Below, one piece after another: positions 1 to 7,690 of a stretch of DNA of 64,000 nucleotides. Each line of letters opens with the position of its first letter. Within the stretch, counting starts at the first letter, position 1. Both the position numbers and the translations under genes were made by a program. Where the stretch lies: assembly GCF_003675325.1 (NCBI RefSeq), contig NZ_CP033073.1, positions 1,674,001-1,738,000 of the forward strand, written 5' to 3'. A model generated the notes under the pieces. The model was given only the letters and a program-made list of their open reading frames with translations. It ran no database searches and was not told where the DNA came from. The DNA is from Streptomyces dangxiongensis (GTDB lineage Bacteria; Actinomycetota; Actinomycetes; Streptomycetales; Streptomycetaceae).

Positions 1-326
1 CGCTCGATGTAGGCGGTGCCCAGTTCGGAGGCGGAGGAGCGGGTGAGGACGCGGGCGCGGAACTCCCAGTTCTTCAGGTCGGTGGAGCGGTAGGCGTTCA
101 CGGACCGGAAGGTGTTGTCGCTGTCCCGGTCCTCGCCGAACCAGTAGTAGGCGGACCCGACCTTGATGACCCCGCCGCCGTGGGCGTGCACGGGGTCCCC
201 CGACGTGTCCGTGAACCGGGTGCCGTTGGTGATCGTCCGCGGTGCCGCCCGGGCGGGGGCCGCTGTCGCCAGCGCGGCGGCGAGTGCGCAGCACAGGGCC
301 AGCAGGACCGCGTACGCACGCCTCAT
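1..326 (-). CDS. GH43-like secreted glycosidase, N-terminal part
   Basis: The first 108 codons of a gene that runs off the left edge. ATG at 326 lies eight bases after GAAGGGGAG. Residues 1-27 form a Sec-type signal peptide (MRR start, Ala/Leu core, cleavage near APARA). The mature protein then shows GTRFTDTSGDPVHAHGG, KVGSAYYWFGED and YRSTDLKNWEF, the usual opening of five-bladed beta-propeller glycosidases related to GH43 (galactan, arabinan or xylan side-chain enzymes). The catalytic residues lie mostly outside the window, so the substrate is unknown. It starts one base after the stop of the upstream GH43 gene, so the two are surely co-transcribed and probably attack the same plant polysaccharide outside the cell. 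Confidence 0.75.
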   Translation of the reverse strand, partial: MRRAYAVLLALCCALAAALATAAPARAAPRTITNGTRFTDTSGDPVHAHGGGVIKVGSAYYWFGEDRDSDNTFRSVNAYRSTDLKNWEFRARVLTRSSASELGTAYIE

Positions 327-327
327 C

Positions 328-1422
328 TCACGCACTCCCCTTCACGGTGTCGGCGACGGGGACCCCGAAGTCCGGGGTGCCGTCGGGCTTCCAGCCGAAC
401 TTCTGGACGCGGGTGTGCCGGTTGGGGTCGTCCAGGGGGTCGCCGGTGATCTCCCGGTACTGGCGGGCGTGGTAGACGAGGACGTCGCTGCGGCCGTCCT
501 CGGCGACGGTGAAGCAGTTGTGGCCGGGGCCGTACTGCCGCGTGGTGTCGTTGCTGGTGAAGACCGGGACGGGTGACTTGGCCCAGCTCCGCGCGTCCAG
601 CAGGTCGCCGCCGGCGTCGGCGGTCAGCAGGCCCATGCAGTAGTGCCAGTCGGTGGCACTGGCCGAATAGGTGAGGAAGACACGGCCGTTGCGCTTCAGG
701 ACGGACGGGCCCTCGTTGACCCGGTAGCCGACGCACTCCCAGTCGTACTCCGGGGTGGAGAGCCGGACCTGGGGGCCGGTCAGTGTCCACGGATCGGCCA
801 TCTTCGAGATCCACAGCGCCGTGTTGTTGTCCATGCCGGGCTCGTGCTGCGCCCACACCAGATAGCGGCTGCCGCGGTGGGCGAAGGTCGTGGCGTCGAG
901 GGAGAAGGTCTCCCAGGCGGTCCTGATCCGGCCCCGCTCCACCCAGGTGCCCCGGAAGGGGTCGGGGTGGGCGTTCTCCAGCACCCAGATACGGATGGCC
1001 CACACGTCCTCGGCGGGGGCCGAGGCGAAGTAGACGTACCACTTGCCGCCGATGCGGTGCAGCTCGGGCGCCCATATGTGCGCGCTCATCGGGCCGGTGG
1101 TGTGCGCCCGCCAGATCACCGACTCCGTGGCCGTGGACAGGCCGTTCAGGGTGTGGGCGCGGCGCAGGACGACGCGGTCGTACTCGGGGACGGTGGCCGT
1201 GAAGTAGTAGCGGCCGTCGGTGTGGCGGGAGATGTGCGGATCGGCTCGCTGGAGGACGAGCGGGTTGGTGTAGCGGGCCCCCCTCGGCGGGACGGGGGCC
1301 GCCTGGGCGAGGCCGGGGGTGGCGGAGAGGGCGCCGGCGGCGAGCGCGGCACCCTTGAGCATCAGTCTGCGGCTGGGGACTCCGGGCAGGTGCGCTCCGG
1401 GCAGGTCGTGGTCGCGGCTCAT
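328..1422 (-). CDS. Tat-exported GH43 arabinanase/arabinofuranosidase-type glycosidase
   Basis: A 364-residue extracellular glycosidase. Residues 18-25 (SRRLMLKG) followed by an Ala-rich core form a twin-arginine signal. The mature part has the three expected GH43 acids in order: general base Asp in RADPHISR (about residue 62), the pKa-modulating Asp in SLDATTF (about 174), and the general acid Glu in VNEGPSVL (about 239). MSAHIWAPELH and YFTATVPEYD are typical of arabinan-acting GH43 enzymes such as exo-arabinanases, but the exact substrate is inferred. It is the first gene of a two-gene operon with the next GH43 gene. A candidate operator lies about 45 bases upstream. Confidence 0.85.
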   Translation of the reverse strand: MSRDHDLPGAHLPGVPSRRLMLKGAALAAGALSATPGLAQAAPVPPRGARYTNPLVLQRADPHISRHTDGRYYFTATVPEYDRVVLRRAHTLNGLSTATESVIWRAHTTGPMSAHIWAPELHRIGGKWYVYFASAPAEDVWAIRIWVLENAHPDPFRGTWVERGRIRTAWETFSLDATTFAHRGSRYLVWAQHEPGMDNNTALWISKMADPWTLTGPQVRLSTPEYDWECVGYRVNEGPSVLKRNGRVFLTYSASATDWHYCMGLLTADAGGDLLDARSWAKSPVPVFTSNDTTRQYGPGHNCFTVAEDGRSDVLVYHARQYREITGDPLDDPNRHTRVQKFGWKPDGTPDFGVPVADTVKGSA

Positions 1423-1467
1423 GCGGACTGCCTCTCGGTGGGGGCGGAGCTGCTTCGAGCAATCGTC

Positions 1468-1485
1468 CGTTCGATATCTCGTACG
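1468..1485. promoter_or_regulatory. Imperfect palindrome upstream of the GH43 operon
   Basis: CGTTCGATATCTCGTACG is symmetric at 14 of 18 positions. A second CGAACG lies at 1499-1504, so CGTTCG and CGAACG also form a wider inverted pair. It lies 46 bases upstream of the GH43 ATG on the minus strand, where a sugar-responsive repressor would bind. The regulator is unknown; the LacI gene at 3198 is a candidate but has its own, different site. Confidence 0.4.
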
Positions 1486-1646
1486 TCATCTGTGATTACG
1501 AACGTCGAAAAGGTAGAGGCGGGCCACGGGAGGGTCAATGGGTATGACGGGAGAGGGGAAAGCCCTTTCCCTCCCCGGCCGCCGGACGAACACCCCGGCC
1601 GGTGCGCGACGGCTGCGGACCCCCTCGCTCCGATCACCGGGTTGCC

Positions 1647-1680
1647 GCAGGTGAGAGCCCCGGGCGTGATGCTCACCTGC
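1647..1680 (+). promoter_or_regulatory. Inverted repeat upstream of mmuM, with a possible leaderless promoter
   Basis: GCAGGTGAG (1647-1655) and CTCACCTGC (1672-1680) are perfect 9-base arms around a 16-base loop, 46 bases before the mmuM ATG. Next to it, TAGCGT (1715-1720) sits six bases before the ATG, and no Shine-Dalgarno sequence is visible. This suggests a leaderless transcript with the repeat acting as an upstream DNA-binding site. The rest of the 1423-1726 gap holds only the GH43 operator. Confidence 0.4.
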
Positions 1681-1726
1681 TGGACACCGGGGGCCGTACG
1701 GGTTCCGCTTCGACTAGCGTCGTGAC

Positions 1727-2653
1727 ATGACCAGCGACCTCACCCCCAGCCTCGCCGACGCCCTCGCCGGTGGCACGGTCGTACTCGACGGCGGCATGTC
1801 CAACCAGTTGGAGTCGGCCGGGCACGACCTGAGCGACGAGCTGTGGTCGGCACGGCTGCTCGCCGAACGGCCGGAGGCGGTGACCGAGGCCCACCTCGCC
1901 TACTTCCTCGCGGGCGCCGACGTCGCCATCACCGCCAGCTACCAGGCCACTTTCGAGGGCTTCGCGCAGCGCGGCCTCGGCCACGAGGAGGCCGCGCGGC
2001 TGATCGCGCTCAGCGTGGAACTGGCCCGCACGGCGGCCCGGCAGGCCGCCGGCACGGGCATCGGCCGGCCGCTGTGGGTGGCGGCGTCGGTCGGACCGTA
2101 CGGGGCGATGCGGGCGGACGGTTCCGAGTACCGGGGCCGGTACGGGCTGAGCGTGGCCGAGCTGGAGCGGTTCCACCGGCCGCGGATCGAGGTGCTCGCC
2201 GCCGCCGCGCCGGACGTCCTCGCGCTGGAGACCGTCCCGGACGCCGACGAGGCCGCCGCCCTGCTGCGGGCGGTACGCGGGCTGGGGGTGCCGGCGTGGC
2301 TGTCGTACACGGTCGACGGCCGGCGGACCCGCGCCGGCCAGCCCCTGGAGGAGGCGTTCGCGCTCGCCGCCGACGCCGACGAGGTGATCGCGGTCGGCGT
2401 CAACTGCTGTGCACCCCAGGACGTCGAGCCCGCGGCAAGGATCGCGGCCCGCGTCACCGGCAAGCCGGTCGTCGTCTACCCCAACAGCGGCGAGGCCTGG
2501 GACCCCGGGGCCCGCGCCTGGACGGGGCGTACGACGTTCACCGCCGAGCAGGTCACGGCGTGGCGGGAGGCCGGAGCGCGGTTGATCGGCGGATGCTGCC
2601 GGGTGGGCCCGGACGCGATCACGTCGATCGGGCGGGCGCTGGACGGGGCCTGA
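1727..2653 (+). CDS. mmuM: Homocysteine S-methyltransferase
   Basis: A 308-residue cytosolic enzyme that transfers a methyl group to homocysteine to make methionine, usually from S-methylmethionine or S-adenosylmethionine. It has the complete zinc-binding set of the family: Cys in VGVNCC (about residue 224) and the Cys pair in GGCC (about 290). The N-terminal VLDGGMSNQLE is the family signature. Length is normal. ATG at 1727 has no clear ribosome binding site but lies six bases after a TAGCGT -10-like hexamer. It stands alone. The sulfur operon is 11 kb away, so any link is by pathway only. Confidence 0.93.
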   Translation: MTSDLTPSLADALAGGTVVLDGGMSNQLESAGHDLSDELWSARLLAERPEAVTEAHLAYFLAGADVAITASYQATFEGFAQRGLGHEEAARLIALSVELARTAARQAAGTGIGRPLWVAASVGPYGAMRADGSEYRGRYGLSVAELERFHRPRIEVLAAAAPDVLALETVPDADEAAALLRAVRGLGVPAWLSYTVDGRRTRAGQPLEEAFALAADADEVIAVGVNCCAPQDVEPAARIAARVTGKPVVVYPNSGEAWDPGARAWTGRTTFTAEQVTAWREAGARLIGGCCRVGPDAITSIGRALDGA

Positions 2654-2712
2654 GGCAACGGACCGTCCGGGCGCGCCCCGATCGTCTCGTGCACCCGGCG
2701 CAGGGCGGCGAA

Positions 2713-3060
2713 CGAGTCCGCAGCCCTCCACGCCCAGCCGGTGATCGACCGAGACGCGGACGACCCCGGCACGGGCGAAGGCGGCGCCGTCGTACACCGG
2801 CACGACCGAGGAGCCCCTGGTCAGGGCCCCGCCGTGGCGCCAGACAAGCACCGGGGGCCGGGCGTGCGGGCCGGGTTCGGGGGTCCGTACGTTGAGGTTG
2901 AGGCAGTCGCCCCCGCGCATCACCGGGTCGGACGGGTACGGGGTGAACGCCTCGGAGTACGGCGGTTTCGGCTCGGTCGGCCCTAAGGCGCCGGCGTCGC
3001 GCAGCCCGTCCCAGGGCTCGGGCGGCGCGGGCGTCCGGACCCGGCCGGCGAGGAGCCGTG
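2713..3060 (-). pseudogene. Carboxylesterase (type B) N-terminal remnant
   Basis: On the minus strand one frame reads PPEPWDGLRDAGALGPTEP, then PYSEAFTPYPSDPVMRGGDC, LNLNVRTPEPG, VLVWRHGGALTRGSS, VPVYDGAAFAR and VDHRLGVEG. This is the first 110-120 residues of a para-nitrobenzyl-esterase-like carboxylesterase, up to just past the oxyanion-hole HGG. Similarity then stops, the catalytic Ser/Glu/His part is absent, and no start codon with a ribosome binding site precedes it. It contains a TTA codon, rare in Streptomyces. I read it as a truncated relic beside the divergent LacI gene, whose target it may once have been. Confidence 0.7.
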
Positions 3061-3103
3061 CGGGCCATGCACCTTTCCGCCATGGTCACGGGACGTCTAT
3101 CGT

Positions 3104-3117
3104 AGGAAGCGCTTTCT
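3104..3117. promoter_or_regulatory. LacI-family operator
   Basis: AGGAAGCGCTTTCT is a near-perfect palindrome with the central GCGC of LacI/GalR operators; one base pair of symmetry is broken. It lies about 80 bases before the LacI start and just upstream of the esterase remnant on the other strand, so autoregulation and control of the divergent gene are the natural inference. Confidence 0.65.
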
Positions 3118-3197
3118 GTCCGGTCGAAGACCGGGGCGGGAGCGGTGACGGTCGCGACTCCGCAGGGCCCACGGACGGGCCGGAGAGGTGGTTCCCC

Positions 3198-4274
3198 ATG
3201 GTCCGAGCGGGAGACGCGGGCGTGGCGGCCGGACCCACGCTGGCAGTGGTGGCCCGGGAGGCGGGCGTGTCCGTGCCCACCGCGTCGAAGGTGGTCAACG
3301 GCCGCGAGGACGTCGCCCCGGAGACCCGCCGGAGGGTCACCGAGGCACTCGACCGGCTCGGCTACGTGCGCCGGCCCCGCTTCGGCGCGGCGAAGGCACC
3401 GGCTCTGGTGGACCTGCTGCTGCACTCGGTGGAGAGTTCGTCGTCGGGCGCGGTGCTGCGCGGCGTGGAGGCGGCGGCGTACGCGGCCGGACTGGAGGTG
3501 GTGGTCTCGGCCGGGCCGGCCCGGACGCGGGGCGGCCGGCCGGAACGCGGCTGGCTGGACCGGCTGGCCGTGCGCGGCTCGTCGGGCGCCCTGCTGCATC
3601 TGGCGGAACTGTCCGCGGCGCAGTACGCGTGGCTGGAACACCACCGCGTTCCGTACGTGCTGATCGACCCGGCGCACGAGCCGCCGGCCGGCGTGGTGTC
3701 GGTCGGGGCGACCGACCGGCGGGGCGGGGTCAGTGCGACCGGGCATCTGCTCGCGCTCGGCCACGAGCGGATCGCGGTGATCACCGGGCACCCGGGCACG
3801 GTGGCCGGCGACGCCCGGGTGGCCGGCCACGTCTCGGCGCTCTCCTCGGCCGGGATCCGGCACCGCGCGGAGTACCTGCCACACGCGGGCCTCGACGAGG
3901 CCACCGTCCGGCTGCGCACGCACGAGCTGCTGGACCTGCCCGAGCCGCCGACCGCGGTGTCCGTGTCCTCGGACCGGATGGCGCTCGGGGTGTACGCGGC
4001 GCTGGCCGAACGGGGGTTGCGCGTGCCGGACGACGTCAGTGTGGTGGGCTTCGGCGATCTGCCCGAGGCCCGCTGGGCGGCCCCGGCGCTGACCACCGTC
4101 CGCCGGCCGCTGGCGGAGATGGCGGCGACGGCGCTCCGGCTCCTGGTGCGGATGATGGACGGCGAACGCCCGGAGGGAACGCGGACGGAGCTGCCGACCC
4201 GGCTAGTGTTGCGGGCGAGCACGGCCCCACCGGCCGACTGCGTGAAAACGGCGCGTTCGGACGCAGGACGGTGA
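3198..4274 (+). CDS. LacI/GalR-family transcriptional regulator
   Basis: A 358-residue DNA-binding repressor. The N-terminal helix-turn-helix is clear: TLAVVAREAGVSVPTASKVV followed by the hinge-helix region (residues 15-60). It is followed by a periplasmic-binding-protein-like effector domain with YVLIDPA, GHERIAVITG and DDVSVVGFGD. I chose ATG 3198 because GAGAGGTGG lies six bases upstream and because HTH proteins of this class start about 15 residues before the HTH; the frame stays open much further upstream. The effector is probably a sugar. Its own palindrome lies at 3104-3117. Confidence 0.9.
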   Translation: MVRAGDAGVAAGPTLAVVAREAGVSVPTASKVVNGREDVAPETRRRVTEALDRLGYVRRPRFGAAKAPALVDLLLHSVESSSSGAVLRGVEAAAYAAGLEVVVSAGPARTRGGRPERGWLDRLAVRGSSGALLHLAELSAAQYAWLEHHRVPYVLIDPAHEPPAGVVSVGATDRRGGVSATGHLLALGHERIAVITGHPGTVAGDARVAGHVSALSSAGIRHRAEYLPHAGLDEATVRLRTHELLDLPEPPTAVSVSSDRMALGVYAALAERGLRVPDDVSVVGFGDLPEARWAAPALTTVRRPLAEMAATALRLLVRMMDGERPEGTRTELPTRLVLRASTAPPADCVKTARSDAGR

Positions 4275-4304
4275 CCCGGGCCCGGCGGGGACCGTTCGCC
4301 GGGC

Positions 4305-4508
4305 ATGGACCACACCACGCGTACCGCCGCGGCCCTCGCCGTGGCCGCAGTCGCCCTGGTCACCGCCTACGGCACGGCCCACGCCGCCTGCCGCACCCTC
4401 GCCCCCGGACAGCAGCGCGTCACCGTGGCCTCGCCCACCGGCGGGCACGACCCGGAGGAGGAGGTCGACGTGGACGAGAACGGCCGCCCCGACCTCACGG
4501 AGGACTGA
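4305..4508 (+). CDS. Small secreted or membrane-tethered hypothetical protein
   Basis: A 67-residue ORF. Residues 8-28 form a hydrophobic Ala/Val segment ending in THAA, like a signal peptide, followed by a short acidic tail (DPEEEVDVDENGRPDLTED). There is no recognisable domain and no strong ribosome binding site. It starts 30 bases after the LacI stop. The signal-like N-terminus and the codon bias are the only support. Confidence 0.45.
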   Translation: MDHTTRTAAALAVAAVALVTAYGTAHAACRTLAPGQQRVTVASPTGGHDPEEEVDVDENGRPDLTED

Positions 4509-4643
4509 GTACCGGCACCACCGGCAACGGTGACGGCCGGGCGCCTCCCGCACGGGATGTCCGGCTGTCGCCCTGTTCCGTCGCCCGTCGGTTCTGTGCC
4601 GTCGCGCCTCGGCCCGGCCCTTCCGCGGTGTCCTCGCCCCGGC

Positions 4644-4916
4644 TCAGGCGCCTTGGTCCGGCTCGTCGTGAGCGGTGGCGCCGGCGAGGGCCTCCACCAC
4701 GTCCACGGCGCTGCCGTCGTGGTCGCTGCCGGCGGTGCCGCTGCCGGTCTGGAGGTTGGCCGTCCGGTCGACCTCCAGGATCGAGTCGGCGTGGGAGTTG
4801 TCGATCACGGTGATGAGACCTCCGGTCCCGGCGGCGAACACGGTGCCGGGACCGGCGCCGAGGAGGGCGGCGGCGACCGCCGTGACCATGGCGAGCCGGG
4901 GCACGGCACCGGTCAC
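4644..4916 (-). CDS. Small secreted hypothetical protein
   Basis: A 90-residue protein from GTG 4916, which overlaps the stop of the isocitrate-lyase-like gene (GTGTGA), so translation is probably coupled. Residues 1-29 are a signal peptide (VTAVAAALLGAGPGTVFAA). The mature part is acidic and Ser/Thr/Asp-rich (ITVIDNSHADSILEVDR) and has no cysteine. The function is unknown. A longer reading of the frame exists upstream, but it is only Arg-rich antisense of the neighbour. Confidence 0.55.
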   Translation of the reverse strand: MTGAVPRLAMVTAVAAALLGAGPGTVFAAGTGGLITVIDNSHADSILEVDRTANLQTGSGTAGSDHDGSAVDVVEALAGATAHDEPDQGA

Positions 4917-5776
4917 ACGCCCACCCCTTCGGGGGCGAGCCGCTCGGGGGCGATGTTGCGTTCCAGCAGGCTGGTGGCGGCCTTCACGCCGACGCCGCTC
5001 GCGGGATCCACCTCCGGCAGCCGGCCGTCGGCAGCCTTCAGGCCGCAGAGCGCGGAGTCGACGGCCTCGTGCGCGGCGAACAGGCACGGGGTGCTGTAGA
5101 TCGCCACGTCGACGCCGAGGTCGGACAGCTCACCGAGGGACAGCCGCGGTGACTTGCCGCCGGCGATCTGGTTGAACAGCAGCGGCTTGTCCCCGACGAC
5201 CTCCCGGGTCCGCCGGATCCACTCGACGCTGCGCACCCCGTCGACCAGGACCACGTCCGCGTCGGTGGCCGCCAGCCGCTCGGCGCGGTGCAGGATGTCG
5301 TGCTCGTCGGTGGCGTCCGTACGGGCGACGACGACCAGGTCCCGGCGGGTCTCCAGCACCCGGTGCAGCTTCTCCAGGTACTCCTCCAGCGGCAGCACCT
5401 GCTTGCCGTCGGCGTGGCCGCAGCGGCGGGGCCGCTTCTGGTCCTCGAGGATCACACCGGAGGCGCCGATGCGCTCCAGGCCCTCGACGACATGACAGGC
5501 GACCTCGGGGTCGACGTACCCGTCGTCGATGTCGACCAGCAGGTGGTGGTGGGGGAACGCCCCCCGCAACCGCTGGACGAAGGCCACCATGTCGGGCCAG
5601 GCGATGAATCCGATGTCCGGCAGCCCGTAGTACGAGGCCGCGAACCCGAAGCCCGAGACGAACATCCCGTCGTAGTGCTTGGCCGCGATCGATGCCGAGT
5701 ACATGTCATACACGCCGATCAACGGGGTGGTCCCGGGCCCGGCGATGCGCTCGCGCAGCTTCTTACCGTAAGTCAA
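4913..5776 (-). CDS. Isocitrate lyase / PEP mutase family enzyme
   Basis: A 287-residue cytosolic (beta/alpha)8 enzyme of the superfamily that makes or breaks C-C or C-P bonds in 2- and 3-carbon acids. Metal-binding acids appear in DIDDGYVDP, and the catalytic loop in ILEDQKRPRRCGH, where the usual K(K/R)CGH appears as RRCGH with its Cys kept. I start at TTG 5776, since GAGGAG lies seven bases before it and family members begin near this point; an ATG 126 bases upstream would add a non-conserved tail. It overlaps the small secreted protein. The reaction cannot be named from sequence alone. Upstream (5841-5853) is a TGCCAAGACAAGA motif also found before the sulfur operon. Confidence 0.75.
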   Translation of the reverse strand: MTYGKKLRERIAGPGTTPLIGVYDMYSASIAAKHYDGMFVSGFGFAASYYGLPDIGFIAWPDMVAFVQRLRGAFPHHHLLVDIDDGYVDPEVACHVVEGLERIGASGVILEDQKRPRRCGHADGKQVLPLEEYLEKLHRVLETRRDLVVVARTDATDEHDILHRAERLAATDADVVLVDGVRSVEWIRRTREVVGDKPLLFNQIAGGKSPRLSLGELSDLGVDVAIYSTPCLFAAHEAVDSALCGLKAADGRLPEVDPASGVGVKAATSLLERNIAPERLAPEGVGV

Positions 5777-5934
5777 GGTCCGGCTCCTCGTGTGGGTGGG
5801 TGACGCGGTCGGGGAGGGCCCGCCGCGTCTCGACGCCCTTTGCCAAGACAAGAGCATCTCTAGAAACTCACCTGACCTTCTGCCTACACGAGCTTTACTC
5901 ACCCCAATGGGGGAACGGGTTCACCGCAGAAACG

Positions 5935-6325
5935 TCACTCGGCCGACCGCCCCGCCCAGGTGAGACCGCCGATGAGGTGGCCCAGGAAGACGGGGTCGCG
6001 GTAGGCGTCGGCGGTGTGACCGAGGGCGGTGCAGAACATGCGCCCGCCTGCCGGGCCCCGCTCACGGCACCGGGCCGGCGGATGGTCAGCGCCCGTCCCG
6101 CCGCCGTCGTACGACGTCTCGTCGGCGCGCAGCAGCACCCGGGTCCGTCCGCGCGGAACGCGGTCGCAGTCGTACCACTCGTCGGTGAAGTCCCACACCG
6201 GCGGCAGCCGCCGGGTCGCCGGGTGGCCGGGGTCCGCGACGAGGGGGCGGCCGGGCTGGCAGGCCGGGTGCCGGGTGAAGCGCGCGCCGAGGAGTTCGCC
6301 GAACCACGGCCACCCGTACGGTGGA
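5935..6325 (-). pseudogene. ThuA-domain protein, C-terminal remnant
   Basis: A frame open from about 6325 to the stop at 5935 reads YGWPWFGELLGARFTRHPA, HPATRRLPPVWDFTDEWYD, TRVLLRADETSYDGG, GADHPPARC and FCTALGHTADAYRDPVFLGH. This is the second half of ThuA-like glutamine-amidotransferase-fold proteins (trehalose utilisation family). The N-terminal 100 or so residues are missing and the fragment begins against the 3' end of the YihY gene. A GTG at 6198 could start an 87-residue piece, but there is no ribosome binding site. Probably a relic. Confidence 0.65.
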
Positions 6326-6384
6326 GAGCAAGACGACGGCCGCGCCCGGGCCCCTGAGCCCCCAGCCTCCCGTGGTCCGGACGG

Positions 6385-7539
6385 TCAGTGGTCCGGGTGC
6401 GGGGTGTCGCCATTGCTCTTGTGGAGGTGGTGGGGGTTCTTCGCGTGGGTGCGCAGGCGGGCCGTCACGTCCTCGGGGGGAAGGAAGCGGGACCAGCGTT
6501 CGGGGAACTCGGACGGCATGTCGGGGTCGTCCGGATCGGCGTCGAGGGCCGCCGCGGCGCGGGCGACGTACTCGGCGACCTGCGCCTCGAGCATCCGGTC
6601 GTTGGCCTCGCGGGCGGCGGCCGTGGCCGCGGCGGGCCAGACCCGGTCGATGGCCGCGTTCACGGCCGCGCCGACGAGCACCGCGAAGGCGGATACGCCG
6701 ATCCACAGCAGGACGGCCACGGCGGCGGCCAGGGAGCCGTAGATCGTGGCGCCCTCGATGGTGCTGGTGAGGTAGATGCGCAGCAGGAAGCTGCCGAGGA
6801 CCCACATCGCGAGGGCGACCAGCGCGCCGGGCACGTCCTCGATCCACGGGGAACGGACCGGCACCGAGACGTGGTAGAGGGTCGTCAGGAAGACGATGGA
6901 GAGGACGATCACGACCGGCCAGTACAGGACCTGCACGACCGTCTCCGACCAGGGCACGATCCGGACGACCGCGTCCGGCCCCGCCACCATCAGCGGCAGC
7001 GCCACCGAGCCGATCAGCAGCGCCACGACGAACAGCAGGAAGGCCATGATCCGGGTCTTGACGATGCCCCGGACGCCGTCGAGGCCGTACATGACGGTGA
7101 TGGTGTCGATGAAGACGTTCACCGCGCGCGAGCCCGACCACAGGGCGAACAGGAAGCCGATGGAGATGACGTCGGGCCGGCCGCCCTTCATCACGTCGTG
7201 CAGGATCGGCTGGGCGATCTCCTTGACGCCCTTGTCCGACAGCACCGTGCGGGAGGCCTCGAGGAGGTTGTTCTCCAGGCTGTGGATGGTGTCGGCGCCG
7301 GTCCAGTCGTCGACGTAGCCGAGCAGCCCGATGAGGCTCAGCAGCAGCGGCGGCACCGACAGCAGCGTGAAGAACGCCGCCTCGGCCGCGAGCCCCAGGA
7401 TGCGGTACTCCATGCAGGAGTTGACGGTGTCCTTGAGCAACAGCCAGGCGGTCCTGCGCTTGGAGACGTTCCGGTAGAGGGCTCTGGCCCGGTGGAGCCG
7501 GCCGGCGGGCCGCTCGGGGGGTTCACTTGCTGGCTGCAC
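6385..7539 (-). CDS. YihY/BrkB family integral membrane protein
   Basis: A 384-residue inner-membrane protein. About six hydrophobic segments are visible between residues 45 and 300 (for example ILGLAAEAAFFTLLSVPPLL, IMAFLLFVVALLIGSVALPL, VLYWPVVIVLSIVFLTTLYH), framed by a basic N-terminus and a 70-residue hydrophilic tail ending in a His-rich stretch (NPHHLHKSNGDTPHPDH). AAEAAFFTLLSVPPLLLSL is the family signature. Older databases call this family ribonuclease BN; that label is wrong. Its role, possibly transport or envelope integrity, is unproven. It is transcribed alone, divergent from the acyl-CoA dehydrogenase. Confidence 0.88.
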   Translation of the reverse strand: MQPASEPPERPAGRLHRARALYRNVSKRRTAWLLLKDTVNSCMEYRILGLAAEAAFFTLLSVPPLLLSLIGLLGYVDDWTGADTIHSLENNLLEASRTVLSDKGVKEIAQPILHDVMKGGRPDVISIGFLFALWSGSRAVNVFIDTITVMYGLDGVRGIVKTRIMAFLLFVVALLIGSVALPLMVAGPDAVVRIVPWSETVVQVLYWPVVIVLSIVFLTTLYHVSVPVRSPWIEDVPGALVALAMWVLGSFLLRIYLTSTIEGATIYGSLAAAVAVLLWIGVSAFAVLVGAAVNAAIDRVWPAAATAAAREANDRMLEAQVAEYVARAAAALDADPDDPDMPSEFPERWSRFLPPEDVTARLRTHAKNPHHLHKSNGDTPHPDH

Positions 7540-7690
7540 GTCCTAACGGTATCCGCCGAGCCGGGCCCGCCTCACCTTTCGGGTGCGGTCACCGCCGCGG
7601 CGCACCGGGTTTCCGCTCCGGAGACCGGTTTCCGGCGTCGTACCACGGTGGGGGGCCATCACGGCCGCCGTCCCGGGTAGGTTCCCCGTC

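Noticed and set aside
1611..1680. SAM-type riboswitch near mmuM, because CGGCAACC occurs
   Set aside because: The motif is on the minus strand, facing away from mmuM, and the surrounding helices of a SAM-I/IV aptamer are not there.
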